Source of the DNA: Melioribacter roseus
GTDB lineage: Bacteria > Bacteroidota > Ignavibacteria > Ignavibacteriales > Melioribacteraceae
DNA length: 32,953 nt
Assembly (NCBI GenBank): GCA_020722085.1
Contig: DYLN01000019.1
Span: forward strand, 4,828 to 37,780
Direction: 5' to 3'
Notes under the pieces: model-generated
What the model saw: the letters and a program-made list of their open reading frames with translations, nothing else
The model's database searches: none
What the model was told of the DNA's origin: nothing
Part shown: piece after piece, positions 25,518 to 32,953 of the stretch
Numbering within the stretch: position 1 is the first letter of the stretch
Layout: every line of letters starts with the position of its first letter
Program-made: the position numbers and the translations under genes

Positions 25518-26420
25518 TTGGATTCAACATTAATGATTTTTATAGACGGAGTTGGAATAGGTGAAAAAGATCAGTTCAGTAATCCATTTTTTAAGTATCG
25601 CTTCATGTTTCTCGAGGATTATTTCGGTGATACTCCTCACTTAGACAATCAGAGGATTTCGAAAAATAATGCGTTCATTTTCCCTGTTGATGCATGTATG
25701 GGGGTAGAAGGATTGCCGTTGAGCGGCACGGGACAGACATCTATTTTTTGCGGTGTTAATGCGCCGAAATTAATTGGTAAACATTTTGGTCCGTTTCCCT
25801 ATTCAACTTTAATACCGGTTATTGAAGGGAAAAATATTTTCAGAACTTTTCTTCAAAGAAAAATGAAAGCTGACTTTGCCAATGCCTATCCTAAAATATT
25901 TTTTGATTATATCGAGTCGGGTAAGAAGAGATTAAGCGTTACTTCATTGAGCTGCCTGCTAAGCGGAATAAAATTAAAAGGATCAACCGATGTGAGAAGG
26001 GGAAAAGCCCTTACTGCTGAAATAGATAACAGAAGATGGGTCGAAAAATTAAAGTACAATATGCGCATAATAAAACCGGAAACTGCGGCAGAGCGGTTGT
26101 TAAGACTGTCGCTGAAAAATCATTTCACGTTGTTCGAATATTTTTTGACTGATCATTTGGGACACGGAAGAATAATAAATGAGTTTGACTACGTAATTAA
26201 TACCCTTGATAGATTTTTGTTTTATCTGCTTAATCATTTGCCCCCCAATATTACTTTTATCATTTGTTCGGATCACGGCAACTTTGAAGATATTTCTATT
26301 AAAAGTCATACTTTGAATCCTGCTTTTGCTTTAACTGCTGGTAAGCATGCAAAACATTTAGCGGAAAAAATCAAAAAGCTGTATCACATTAAGGATGCAA
26401 TAATGGAGATTTATTCTTGA
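25518..26420 (+). CDS. Alkaline-phosphatase-fold metalloenzyme of unknown substrate
   Basis: A 300-residue cytosolic protein of the metalloenzyme superfamily that includes phosphopentomutase and cofactor-independent phosphoglycerate mutase. Expected two-metal residues are visible: Asp10 (FIDGVGIG), a nucleophile candidate Thr74 in SGTGQTS, Asp212 and His216 (TDHLGHGR), Asp252-His253 (CSDHGNFED) and His264 (KSHTLNP). It is much shorter than iPGM (about 510 residues) and lacks phosphopentomutase's usual motifs, so neither name fits. It has no signal peptide and no membrane helix. It sits between dtd and comEC, with its stop overlapping comEC (TTGA). The substrate, probably a phosphoester or phosphonate, cannot be read from sequence. 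Confidence 0.8.
   Translation: MDSTLMIFIDGVGIGEKDQFSNPFFKYRFMFLEDYFGDTPHLDNQRISKNNAFIFPVDACMGVEGLPLSGTGQTSIFCGVNAPKLIGKHFGPFPYSTLIPVIEGKNIFRTFLQRKMKADFANAYPKIFFDYIESGKKRLSVTSLSCLLSGIKLKGSTDVRRGKALTAEIDNRRWVEKLKYNMRIIKPETAAERLLRLSLKNHFTLFEYFLTDHLGHGRIINEFDYVINTLDRFLFYLLNHLPPNITFIICSDHGNFEDISIKSHTLNPAFALTAGKHAKHLAEKIKKLYHIKDAIMEIYS
26405..26408 (+). promoter_or_regulatory. Ribosome binding site deciding the comEC TTG start
   Basis: GGAG lies 8 bases before the TTG at 26417, inside the metalloenzyme gene. It supports the TTGA overlap start of comEC. Confidence 0.55.
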
Positions 26421-28834
26421 AAGATTATCCGCTGATAAAGTTTGTTATACTTTTTGCTGCGGGAATCGTTCTCTCCAGAATATTACATATATCTTTGCTG
26501 ACAGTTATTTTAATTCTCACCTTTGCTTTATTTGTAAGCACCTTGTTAATATTTTTTAGGAAAGGGAAATTCGGATTAATCAAACAAATATTTTTATTTT
26601 TATGTGTAATTACAACCGGTTTGCTGTATGGTTTATTTTTTTCTGAGGATAATGCTTCTTATCCGTTTAATGATCCCAAAATTTTGAATGCGGAACTTTC
26701 CGGTGAAATTCAATCAATAGAATTGCCCGGTAATGAGAAGCTGGCTTTCACTATGCTCGTAGATGAAACATCATCACAGCAATTAAAATCACCAAAAAAA
26801 TATTTGGCAATTGTTAACGTTTATGATTTACAAACCAAAATTTATCGATTGGCAAAAATTCTTTTGCCTGGCAGAGAAATAAAAATTACCGGCACATTAT
26901 CCGAACCACGAAACCAAAGAAATCCCGGGGAATTTGATTATAAAAAATATTTGAATAGAAAGGGAGTAGCTGCTGTTTTTTCCACATACAAAACTGATAA
27001 TGTTATTGTTTCTGGCAATTCGAGTGACATTTCCAAATCGTTCATCTATAAAATAAGAATGAGCATCAATGATAAAATCATGCATCTTTATGATCATAAA
27101 ACTGCGGGACTTTTACGAGGTTTGCTGTTAGCGGATAGAAGCCAGATCGATTATTCGGACAAAGAAAGTTTTATTAATGCCGGAGTTATTCATATACTTG
27201 CGGTTTCCGGTCTGCACGTAGGTTATATAATTTTGATTTTTTTGTTCTTATTCTCACGCTTAAATATTTATTTAAGGTATATTTTTACTTCTACAGGACT
27301 AATATTTTTTCTGCTGATCACAAACTCTCCACCTTCAGTCTTCAGAGCTGTGGCAATGGCTCTGGTATTGATAGTCTCGTTAATTACAAACAGAAGTTAT
27401 AACGGCTATAATGCAATAGCATTTTCGGCACTGATTATTTTGATTATAAATCCAAACGAACTTTTTAGTGCCGGCTTTCAGCTTTCATTCACTGCGGTAA
27501 TATCTATACTTTATTTCTATCCTATTTTTCAAAGGGTAATTTTGGATTGGAATATAAAATCAAAGACAATAAAAGCAATATTGTTGTTTGTTTGTGTTTC
27601 GGTCGCTGCACAGATTGGTACTTTGCCGATAACAATAATTTATTTTCAAAAACTTTCATTAGTATCAATATTTGCAAATTTAATTGTAATTCCGTTAGCC
27701 GGCGTAATTGTGGGACTAGGAATATTGACTATTGTTGTATCTTATTTCTGGTACTGGCTGGCGTTGGTCTATGCGGAGGTTACAAAACTTTGCTCAGAAT
27801 TCTTATTCTGGTTCGTTAGTAAAGCTGCCGGTCTGAAGCACTCTTACATACTTATTAATCATTTTACAAATCTCGATATACTTTTCTATTTCGTTTTTTT
27901 GGTCATAATAATAATCTTATTTAAAAAGTTTCCTAATGTAAAAACGAGAATCGTTTTCTTTATTTTGATTGTGCTTAATTATGCCGTATTTACTTCGCTG
28001 AATAACACAAGCATTCTTGCTGAAAATAAATTATCAATAGTTGGAATTGATGTAGGACAGGGCGATTCATTTTTAATAAAATTCCCCGATGGCAAAGCTG
28101 CTTTAATTGATGCTGGAAACGCCACGCCAAATTACGATAACGGAATACGAACAATCTATCCTTTGCTGAGATATCTTGATATTGATGCGATTGATTATGC
28201 TTTTATTACTCATATTGATGCGGATCATTATGCCGGATATTTGTCTTTATTTGAGAAGGGAATTATTAAAAAAGTATTTAAGCCTGAGCTGGATACTTCG
28301 CAGAAAAGAGATATTGATTTAGAAAAGAAAATTCGCCAAAATAAAATTCCTATTCGTTATTACGGGAAATCGATCTTGAAAATAGATAACGCAAGAATTT
28401 ATCTGCTTAACAATTTCGGTGCGGCTGACTACTATAATCTATCCAATAATAACCGCAGCGGATTTATGAAACTTGTATTTGGAAATACATCGTATTTATT
28501 TACAGGAGATGCAGGAATAATAGCTGAGAATTATTATGTTGATATGTACGGTGATTTTCTTAAGTCGGATTTACTTAAGGTGGGGCATCATGGAAGCAAA
28601 ACCAGTACAGGTAGTAAATTTCTGAATTACGTGTCACCCAAATATGCGCTAATTAGTGCCGGATTAAAAAATAAATTCAATCATCCGAATAAAGAAGTGC
28701 TCAACAAATTGAAAGCAAAGAATGTTGATATTTCCCGAACAGACCTTGAGGGTGCAGTTATTTTTGAATCTGACGGCTACTCAATTTCTAAAGTTGATTG
28801 GAGAAACAAAGAATCAGCTTTTAATTTGGAGTAA
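26417..28834 (+). CDS. comEC: DNA uptake channel ComEC/Rec2
   Basis: Inner-membrane channel protein for entry of single-stranded DNA during natural transformation. The 805-residue protein is full length: N-terminal helices (about 8-75), an OB-like periplasmic region (about 80-200), the competence domain with AGVIHILAVSGLHVGY, a set of further helices to about 520, and a C-terminal metallo-beta-lactamase domain. That domain has GIDVGQGDSFLI, THIDADHYAG (metal ligands), FTGDA and VGHHGSKTSTG. The ligand motif is HxDxDH, as in many ComEC proteins. The start is TTG. It overlaps the previous gene by 4 bases and murB by 1. An intact gene suggests possible competence, but no other com gene is in the window. 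Confidence 0.95.
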   Translation: MKDYPLIKFVILFAAGIVLSRILHISLLTVILILTFALFVSTLLIFFRKGKFGLIKQIFLFLCVITTGLLYGLFFSEDNASYPFNDPKILNAELSGEIQSIELPGNEKLAFTMLVDETSSQQLKSPKKYLAIVNVYDLQTKIYRLAKILLPGREIKITGTLSEPRNQRNPGEFDYKKYLNRKGVAAVFSTYKTDNVIVSGNSSDISKSFIYKIRMSINDKIMHLYDHKTAGLLRGLLLADRSQIDYSDKESFINAGVIHILAVSGLHVGYIILIFLFLFSRLNIYLRYIFTSTGLIFFLLITNSPPSVFRAVAMALVLIVSLITNRSYNGYNAIAFSALIILIINPNELFSAGFQLSFTAVISILYFYPIFQRVILDWNIKSKTIKAILLFVCVSVAAQIGTLPITIIYFQKLSLVSIFANLIVIPLAGVIVGLGILTIVVSYFWYWLALVYAEVTKLCSEFLFWFVSKAAGLKHSYILINHFTNLDILFYFVFLVIIIILFKKFPNVKTRIVFFILIVLNYAVFTSLNNTSILAENKLSIVGIDVGQGDSFLIKFPDGKAALIDAGNATPNYDNGIRTIYPLLRYLDIDAIDYAFITHIDADHYAGYLSLFEKGIIKKVFKPELDTSQKRDIDLEKKIRQNKIPIRYYGKSILKIDNARIYLLNNFGAADYYNLSNNNRSGFMKLVFGNTSYLFTGDAGIIAENYYVDMYGDFLKSDLLKVGHHGSKTSTGSKFLNYVSPKYALISAGLKNKFNHPNKEVLNKLKAKNVDISRTDLEGAVIFESDGYSISKVDWRNKESAFNLE

Positions 28835-29853
28835 TGATGGAGATCAAGGAAAATTATTCGTTAAAAAAGCACAATACTTTTGGTGTGGACGTAAAGGCAA
28901 AATTGTTTTGTGAAGCCCAAAATGAAGAAGAATTGTGGGAATTGTACAGCAATTCTAAGTATGATGGAATACCTAAATATGTTATCGGCGGCGGGAGCAA
29001 TATATTATTTACGCAAGATTATGACGGACTTATTATTAAAAACAACCTCAAGGGGAAGAAAATAATAAGCGAGGATGAAAACTCGGTTTTGATAAAAGTT
29101 GCTGCAGGTGAAGTATGGGACAACTTTGTAAAATACTGCGTTGATAATAATTATTACGGCATAGAAAACTTGTCGCTAATTCCTGGAAACGTTGGCGCTG
29201 CACCAATTCAAAATATTGGTGCGTACGGTGTAGAAATTAAGAATGTATTTAATTCTCTTTCCGGTATTAATCTTGACAAAAAGGAATTCGAAGAATTAGG
29301 TAAAGCGGGGTGCAAGTTTGGTTACAGGGATAGTATTTTCAAAAATGAATATCGCGGGAAATTTATTGTTACGTCTGTTGTCCTTCGTCTTAGCAAAATA
29401 AAAGACCTTCATTTAGAATATCCTTCTTTGAAAAGCAGTCTGCAAAATATTCCACAGGAAAATATAACATCGCGGATGGTTAGAAAGAGAGTAATTGCGA
29501 TTAGAAAAAGTAAACTGCCTGATCCTAAGTTTTTAGGTAACGCCGGAAGTTTTTTTAAAAATCCGGTAGTTGATTATAGTAAAATAGAAGAAATTCAGAA
29601 AGATTATCCAGATTTACCTTTCTATAAATTTGAAGACGAAAGTTATAAAATTCCTGCTGGCTGGCTGATTGAGAGGTGTGGATGGAAAGGTAAAAGAATC
29701 GGGAATGTAGGCTGTTATGAAAAACAAGCATTGATAATAGTTAATTACGGCGGCGCAGAAGGAAAGGAAATTTTACAGTTTACAAACGATATCGGAATTT
29801 CAGTAAAATCAAAATTCGATATAGAATTGGTTTCGGAAGTAAATATTATTTGA
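28834..29853 (+). CDS. murB: UDP-N-acetylenolpyruvoylglucosamine reductase
   Basis: Cytosolic FAD enzyme that reduces the enolpyruvyl ether with NADPH to make UDP-MurNAc, an early peptidoglycan step. The 339-residue protein is the E. coli-like type I form. It shows NTFGVDVKA (14-22), the FAD loop IGGGSNILF (51-59), IPGNVGAAPIQNIGAYGVE (116-134), YRDS with Arg165, the catalytic serine Ser239 in GNAGSFFKNPVV, and a C-terminal FDIELVSEV with Glu331 as the likely acid. Translation starts at TAATG, overlapping comEC by one base, with GGAG just upstream; a second ATG at 28837 is possible. It closes the prmC-dtd-metalloenzyme-comEC-murB group. Confidence 0.96.
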   Translation: MMEIKENYSLKKHNTFGVDVKAKLFCEAQNEEELWELYSNSKYDGIPKYVIGGGSNILFTQDYDGLIIKNNLKGKKIISEDENSVLIKVAAGEVWDNFVKYCVDNNYYGIENLSLIPGNVGAAPIQNIGAYGVEIKNVFNSLSGINLDKKEFEELGKAGCKFGYRDSIFKNEYRGKFIVTSVVLRLSKIKDLHLEYPSLKSSLQNIPQENITSRMVRKRVIAIRKSKLPDPKFLGNAGSFFKNPVVDYSKIEEIQKDYPDLPFYKFEDESYKIPAGWLIERCGWKGKRIGNVGCYEKQALIIVNYGGAEGKEILQFTNDIGISVKSKFDIELVSEVNII

Positions 29854-29911
29854 ATATATTTTTTGTTTTGTAAATAAATTCTTCAATTGAAATTTAACGG
29901 GAGTAAACTTT

Positions 29912-31534
29912 ATGGATTCTTCTGTACAAACTGAACTAAAAGAAGAAAAGAATCTAAGCAAAATAATTAAAGATGCCTTTAAGGAATTGGGAGAAACATT
30001 CGTGGCATTTGTAAAAGCCCCTCGGGCTTTATGGGGTGTAAATGTTCCGTATGTAATTGAGGGACTTGTATATTTCGGAATATTAACAATTCTTGGGAAA
30101 TTTTGTTCTGAAAATGTTGATCTGTCAGATGTTCAAGCGGGATGGGTTTATAGTTTTGTTACTGGTGGTATAACGCTTGCTATGGTTATTCTCGGAGGTT
30201 ATGCAGATAAAATTGGTGTGCGCAGTGCGATTATACTTTCGTTTTCCTCTATGGCAGCCGGTAGAATATTAGTTGCATTTTCCGATACTCTTCCTTTTGC
30301 AAACGGATTTCTTAGTCCAATGTTTTTTATGCTGATTGCAGGATTATTTTTGATGGTATCAGGTTATGGTCTTTATCAGCCTGCAGCCTATGCCGGGGTT
30401 AAAAGGTACACTACTCCCCAGACCGCTTCAATTGCGTACGGCGCAATTTACGGACTCATGAATCTGGGAGCGTTTTTCTCAGGATTTATTTCTCCGTTAG
30501 TCAGACACAACTCGGAGAAACTTTTACCGCCAAACGGTCTTGCTGCTGTTTTCTGGGTTTATGTTTTTCTGACGATTCTCTCATTAGTTCTAACAATAGT
30601 ATTAATCACAAAGAAAGCTGATAAAACCGCTTACGAAATTTCTTTAAGAGTCTCGAAGAAAGAAGACAATAAAGAAGAGCAATCGGAGTCTGCACGCCTC
30701 TCCGCCGAAAAAGCAAGCAAGAGTAAAATCAATAACAAAAATCTGTTTGTCTATTCAATTCTTACGGCATTCTTTTTTCTACTGTTTTTATTAACGTTCA
30801 ATAATGTTATTAGTGTAGGAAACCTTATCTTTTTCCCCGGTTTGTGCCTGACTCTTTCGGCTGTTGGTTTTATTATGTCAATATGGGAATTTTTAAGACA
30901 TAGACCGGAACATCCGTTCAGAGATAAAAGATTTGTATTCTTCATTTTTATTTTAATTCCCGTCCAAACACTTTTTGCGCACAACTGGCTAACAATCCCA
31001 TATTATACTGATAGAGCATTTACCGGTACGACAGTTAGTGAGTATTTTGAATTTTTCTCAAATATAAATCCGGTGTTAATATTTATTTTGGCTCCTCTTG
31101 TAGCCGGGTTGACAGCTAAAGCTAATGTATATAAAATGATGATATACGGAACATTTGTGATGGCTCTGCCCACCTTCTTGCTTGCATTGGGTACGAATGT
31201 ATATTTGTTTTTATCCTATGTTTTAATTACTTCAATAGGGGAAGCAATGTGGCAGCCAAGATTTTTACAATGGATAGCCGAGATTGCTCCCGAAGGTAAA
31301 ACCGGAGCATATATGGGGATTGGTCAATTACCGTGGTTTTTGACTAAGGTAATTACCGGTCTTTATTCCGGTTACTTTGTAGCAAAGTATATCCCACTGC
31401 CGGAAAGTGGGCTGATTCAAAATCCGCAGATAATGTGGCTTTTTTATGGATTTATCGCTGTAATCAGTCCGATTGCTCTCGTTCTTGCAAAAAATTGGAT
31501 GCTAAAAGATTTTAAGACGAAAAATAGTAAATAA
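29912..31534 (+). CDS. MFS transporter, POT/peptide-transporter-like
   Basis: A 540-residue inner-membrane carrier with about fourteen helices, the number seen in bacterial proton-dependent oligopeptide transporters (12 plus 2). The MFS motif A variant GGYADKIGVRSA follows helix 2. A polar, charged cytoplasmic loop (about 235-275, KKEDNKEEQSESARLSAEKASKSK) precedes helix 7. The N-terminus is amphipathic (about 1-45) before the first helix. I do not see the full POT ExxERFxYY motif: the first helix reads VPYVIEGLVYFG, which keeps one Glu, so the peptide role is inferred, helped by the dipeptidase gene 96 bases downstream. GGGAG at 29900-29904 is the likely ribosome site. Sugar or drug transport remains possible. 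Confidence 0.75.
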   Translation: MDSSVQTELKEEKNLSKIIKDAFKELGETFVAFVKAPRALWGVNVPYVIEGLVYFGILTILGKFCSENVDLSDVQAGWVYSFVTGGITLAMVILGGYADKIGVRSAIILSFSSMAAGRILVAFSDTLPFANGFLSPMFFMLIAGLFLMVSGYGLYQPAAYAGVKRYTTPQTASIAYGAIYGLMNLGAFFSGFISPLVRHNSEKLLPPNGLAAVFWVYVFLTILSLVLTIVLITKKADKTAYEISLRVSKKEDNKEEQSESARLSAEKASKSKINNKNLFVYSILTAFFFLLFLLTFNNVISVGNLIFFPGLCLTLSAVGFIMSIWEFLRHRPEHPFRDKRFVFFIFILIPVQTLFAHNWLTIPYYTDRAFTGTTVSEYFEFFSNINPVLIFILAPLVAGLTAKANVYKMMIYGTFVMALPTFLLALGTNVYLFLSYVLITSIGEAMWQPRFLQWIAEIAPEGKTGAYMGIGQLPWFLTKVITGLYSGYFVAKYIPLPESGLIQNPQIMWLFYGFIAVISPIALVLAKNWMLKDFKTKNSK

Positions 31535-31548
31535 ACTTAAGATAAAAT

Positions 31549-31575
31549 TTATAAAGAAATTATAACTCTTTATAA
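31549..31575 (+). repeat. AT-rich inverted repeat between transporter and dipeptidase
   Basis: TTATAAAGA (31549-31557) and TCTTTATAA (31567-31575) form a perfect 9-bp stem with a 9-base loop. No T run follows, so it is a poor Rho-independent terminator. It could be a leader hairpin, an operator, or chance in AT-rich DNA. Confidence 0.3.
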
Positions 31576-31618
31576 TAGAAAAAGATATACGATTTAGCTA
31601 AAGATATAAATTGTTTCT

Positions 31619-31626
31619 AAAGGAGG
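31619..31626 (+). promoter_or_regulatory. Near-perfect Shine-Dalgarno site of the dipeptidase gene
   Basis: AAAGGAGG is the strongest ribosome site noted in the window, although the spacing to the ATG at 31631 is short (4 bases). It suggests strong translation of the exported dipeptidase. Confidence 0.8.
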
Positions 31627-31630
31627 AAGT

Positions 31631-32845
31631 ATGAAATCAGTAATATTGCTTTTTATGTTTATGGCTTCATCTCTAATTCAAGCCGGTCAAAAAGAGGATC
31701 CTTTAATGGAAAAAGCTCGTGAAATTGCCCGTAAATATATTTTAGTTGATACGCACATAGATGCTCCGCTTTTGTTAGATGAAAAATGGACGGACATAAC
31801 ACAAAGGAATGACGACCGCAATTTTGATTATGTTCGTGCCAGGCAAGGAGGCTTGGATGTGCCCTTCATGTCTGTGTACACTCCTGCCAGTTACGAAAAT
31901 AACGGAGCAAAAAAATACGCCGAAAAAATCATATCAATTGTCGAAAGGGTTATTAGGGAAAATCCGGACAAGTTTGCAAAAGCTTATTCTGTTGAGGATG
32001 TATTAACGAATTTTAAAAACGGCAAGATTTCACTTCCGATGGGCATGGAAAACGGATCTCCAATTGAAGGTGATCTTGAGAACCTCAAATACTTTTATGG
32101 AAGAGGAATTAGATATATTACGCTCGCACACTCTAAGGCAAATCATATTTGTGATTCGTCTTATGATCCCGATAGAAAATGGAATGGTTTAAGTCCTTTC
32201 GGGAAAAAAGTTGTAGAGGAAATGAACCGGCTTGGAATTATGGTGGACGTTTCACATATATCCGACAGTGCATTTTATCAGGTAATAAGGATAACAAAAG
32301 CACCGGTTATAGCTTCACATTCTTCGTGCCGTTTTTTTACACCTGGATGGGAAAGAAATATGAGCGATGAAATGATAAAAGCTCTTGCAAAAAACGGCGG
32401 TGTTATTCAAATAAATTTTGGTTCCGACTTTCTGAGAGATGAAATTCTAAAAAATGAAGAAAGAGGAAAACAACAAATAAAGAAATACATTAATGAACAT
32501 AAGTTGAACGAAGACAGTAAAGAAGCTAATGAGTACAGAAAAAAATACTGGATTGAGAATCCAATGGGATTTGCAGATGTTAAAGATGTTGCCGACCATA
32601 TAGATCATGTGGTTAAACTGGTTGGAATTAATTATGTGGGAATCGGTTCTGATTTTGATGGTCTGGGGGATACATTACCGGCTGGTCTGAAAGACGTCTC
32701 TGAATATCCGAATTTGATTTATGAATTATTAAAACGCGGTTACAAGGAAGAAGATATTCAAAAGATTATGTCTGGGAATATATTGCGTGTTTGGGAAAAA
32801 GTTGAAGAAACAGCAAAGGATCTTCAAACTAAAGAACAGCAGTGA
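31631..32845 (+). CDS. Exported membrane-dipeptidase-family protein (peptidase M19)
   Basis: Zinc dipeptidase of the renal-dipeptidase family, cleaving dipeptides, including some with D-residues. The 404-residue protein has a signal peptide (about 1-18, ending LIQAG), so it is periplasmic or secreted. The binuclear zinc ligands are all visible: His42 and Asp44 (DTHIDAP), bridging Glu140 (MENG), His209 (VDVSHISD) and His230 (ASHSS), with catalytic Asp341 in GIGSDFDG. SGNILRVW near the C-terminus is also typical. It follows the MFS/POT-like transporter by 96 bases and may act with it in peptide use or in recycling of wall peptides. The last 15 residues are polar. Confidence 0.93.
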   Translation: MKSVILLFMFMASSLIQAGQKEDPLMEKAREIARKYILVDTHIDAPLLLDEKWTDITQRNDDRNFDYVRARQGGLDVPFMSVYTPASYENNGAKKYAEKIISIVERVIRENPDKFAKAYSVEDVLTNFKNGKISLPMGMENGSPIEGDLENLKYFYGRGIRYITLAHSKANHICDSSYDPDRKWNGLSPFGKKVVEEMNRLGIMVDVSHISDSAFYQVIRITKAPVIASHSSCRFFTPGWERNMSDEMIKALAKNGGVIQINFGSDFLRDEILKNEERGKQQIKKYINEHKLNEDSKEANEYRKKYWIENPMGFADVKDVADHIDHVVKLVGINYVGIGSDFDGLGDTLPAGLKDVSEYPNLIYELLKRGYKEEDIQKIMSGNILRVWEKVEETAKDLQTKEQQ

Positions 32846-32882
32846 AAACAAATGAAAATGAAATTATTGCAATAATTGTTTA

Positions 32883-32953
32883 TTGAGAATTTATTCATAG
32901 AAAGCAAAAATAATTTTCAATATTCAATTCTCAACTCTCAATATTCATCCCCC
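32883..32953 (+). repeat. Degenerate 7-bp tandem repeat with an inverted partner
   Basis: From 32917 the sequence reads as five 7-base units: TCAATAT, TCAATTC, TCAACTC, TCAATAT and TCATCCC (the last diverged), running to the window end. TCAATATTCA occurs exactly twice (32917-32926 and 32938-32947). An inverted copy lies upstream: TTGAGAATT (32883-32891) pairs perfectly with AATTCTCAA (32926-32934). The array may continue beyond the window. Confidence 0.55.

Noticed and set aside
27547-27819. Cysteine-rich second-frame peptide inside comEC
   Set aside because: It overlaps conserved comEC helices in another frame; the cysteines come from the shifted reading of hydrophobic codons.
32862-32877. 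Perfect 16-bp palindrome AATTATTGCAATAATT after the dipeptidase gene, as a terminator
   Set aside because: It has no loop and no T run, and such AT palindromes are expected by chance in this base composition.

Overview
The window looks like a chromosomal segment of an AT-rich bacterium of the Bacteroidota/Chlorobiota group, most likely an Ignavibacteria-type organism. The evidence is a complete alternative complex III (act) operon joined to an A2-type cytochrome c oxidase, a DUF4270-like lipoprotein beside a glycogen synthase, an outer-membrane beta-barrel protein, and frequent TTG/GTG starts with Shine-Dalgarno sites. All 30 coding regions called lie on the + strand and are tightly packed. 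I see no tRNA, rRNA, CRISPR array, insertion sequence or prophage.

Layout. (1) 103-5926: glgA, a HAD phosphatase of the GmhB type, then three envelope genes (lipoprotein, beta-barrel, TPR protein). (2) 5971-9010: glyA, tatC and a long-chain polyprenyl diphosphate synthase, nearly overlapping. (3) A 235-bp control region (9011-9245) with a promoter-like sequence and a perfect 7-bp inverted repeat. (4) 9246-24087: one long respiratory operon in the order actA, a 64-aa Tat-like small protein, actB, actC, an actD-actE fusion, actF, membrane cytochrome c, SCO, oxidase subunits I, III, IV and II, ctaB, and a polytopic membrane protein with a C-terminal cytochrome c domain. It ends in a strong Rho-independent terminator (24105-24147). 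(5) 24175-29853: prmC, dtd, an alkaline-phosphatase-fold metalloenzyme, comEC and murB, mostly overlapping. (6) 29912-32845: a 14-helix MFS/POT-like transporter and a secreted M19 dipeptidase, plausibly a peptide-use pair. The end of the window carries a degenerate 7-bp tandem repeat.

Working together. Region 4 encodes a complete quinol-to-oxygen chain. ACIII (pentaheme ActA, Fe-S ActB, quinol-site membrane subunits ActC and ActF) would oxidise menaquinol and pass electrons through the ActE heme domain and/or the anchored cytochrome c to the CuA centre of subunit II. SCO would load copper and CtaB would make heme O. TatC just upstream could export the Tat-signal protein ActB. No wholly new system stands out. 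The parts that seem least standard are the ActD-ActE fusion, the small Tat-like protein, the intact N-terminal cysteine motif in ActB, and the polytopic cytochrome that closes the operon.
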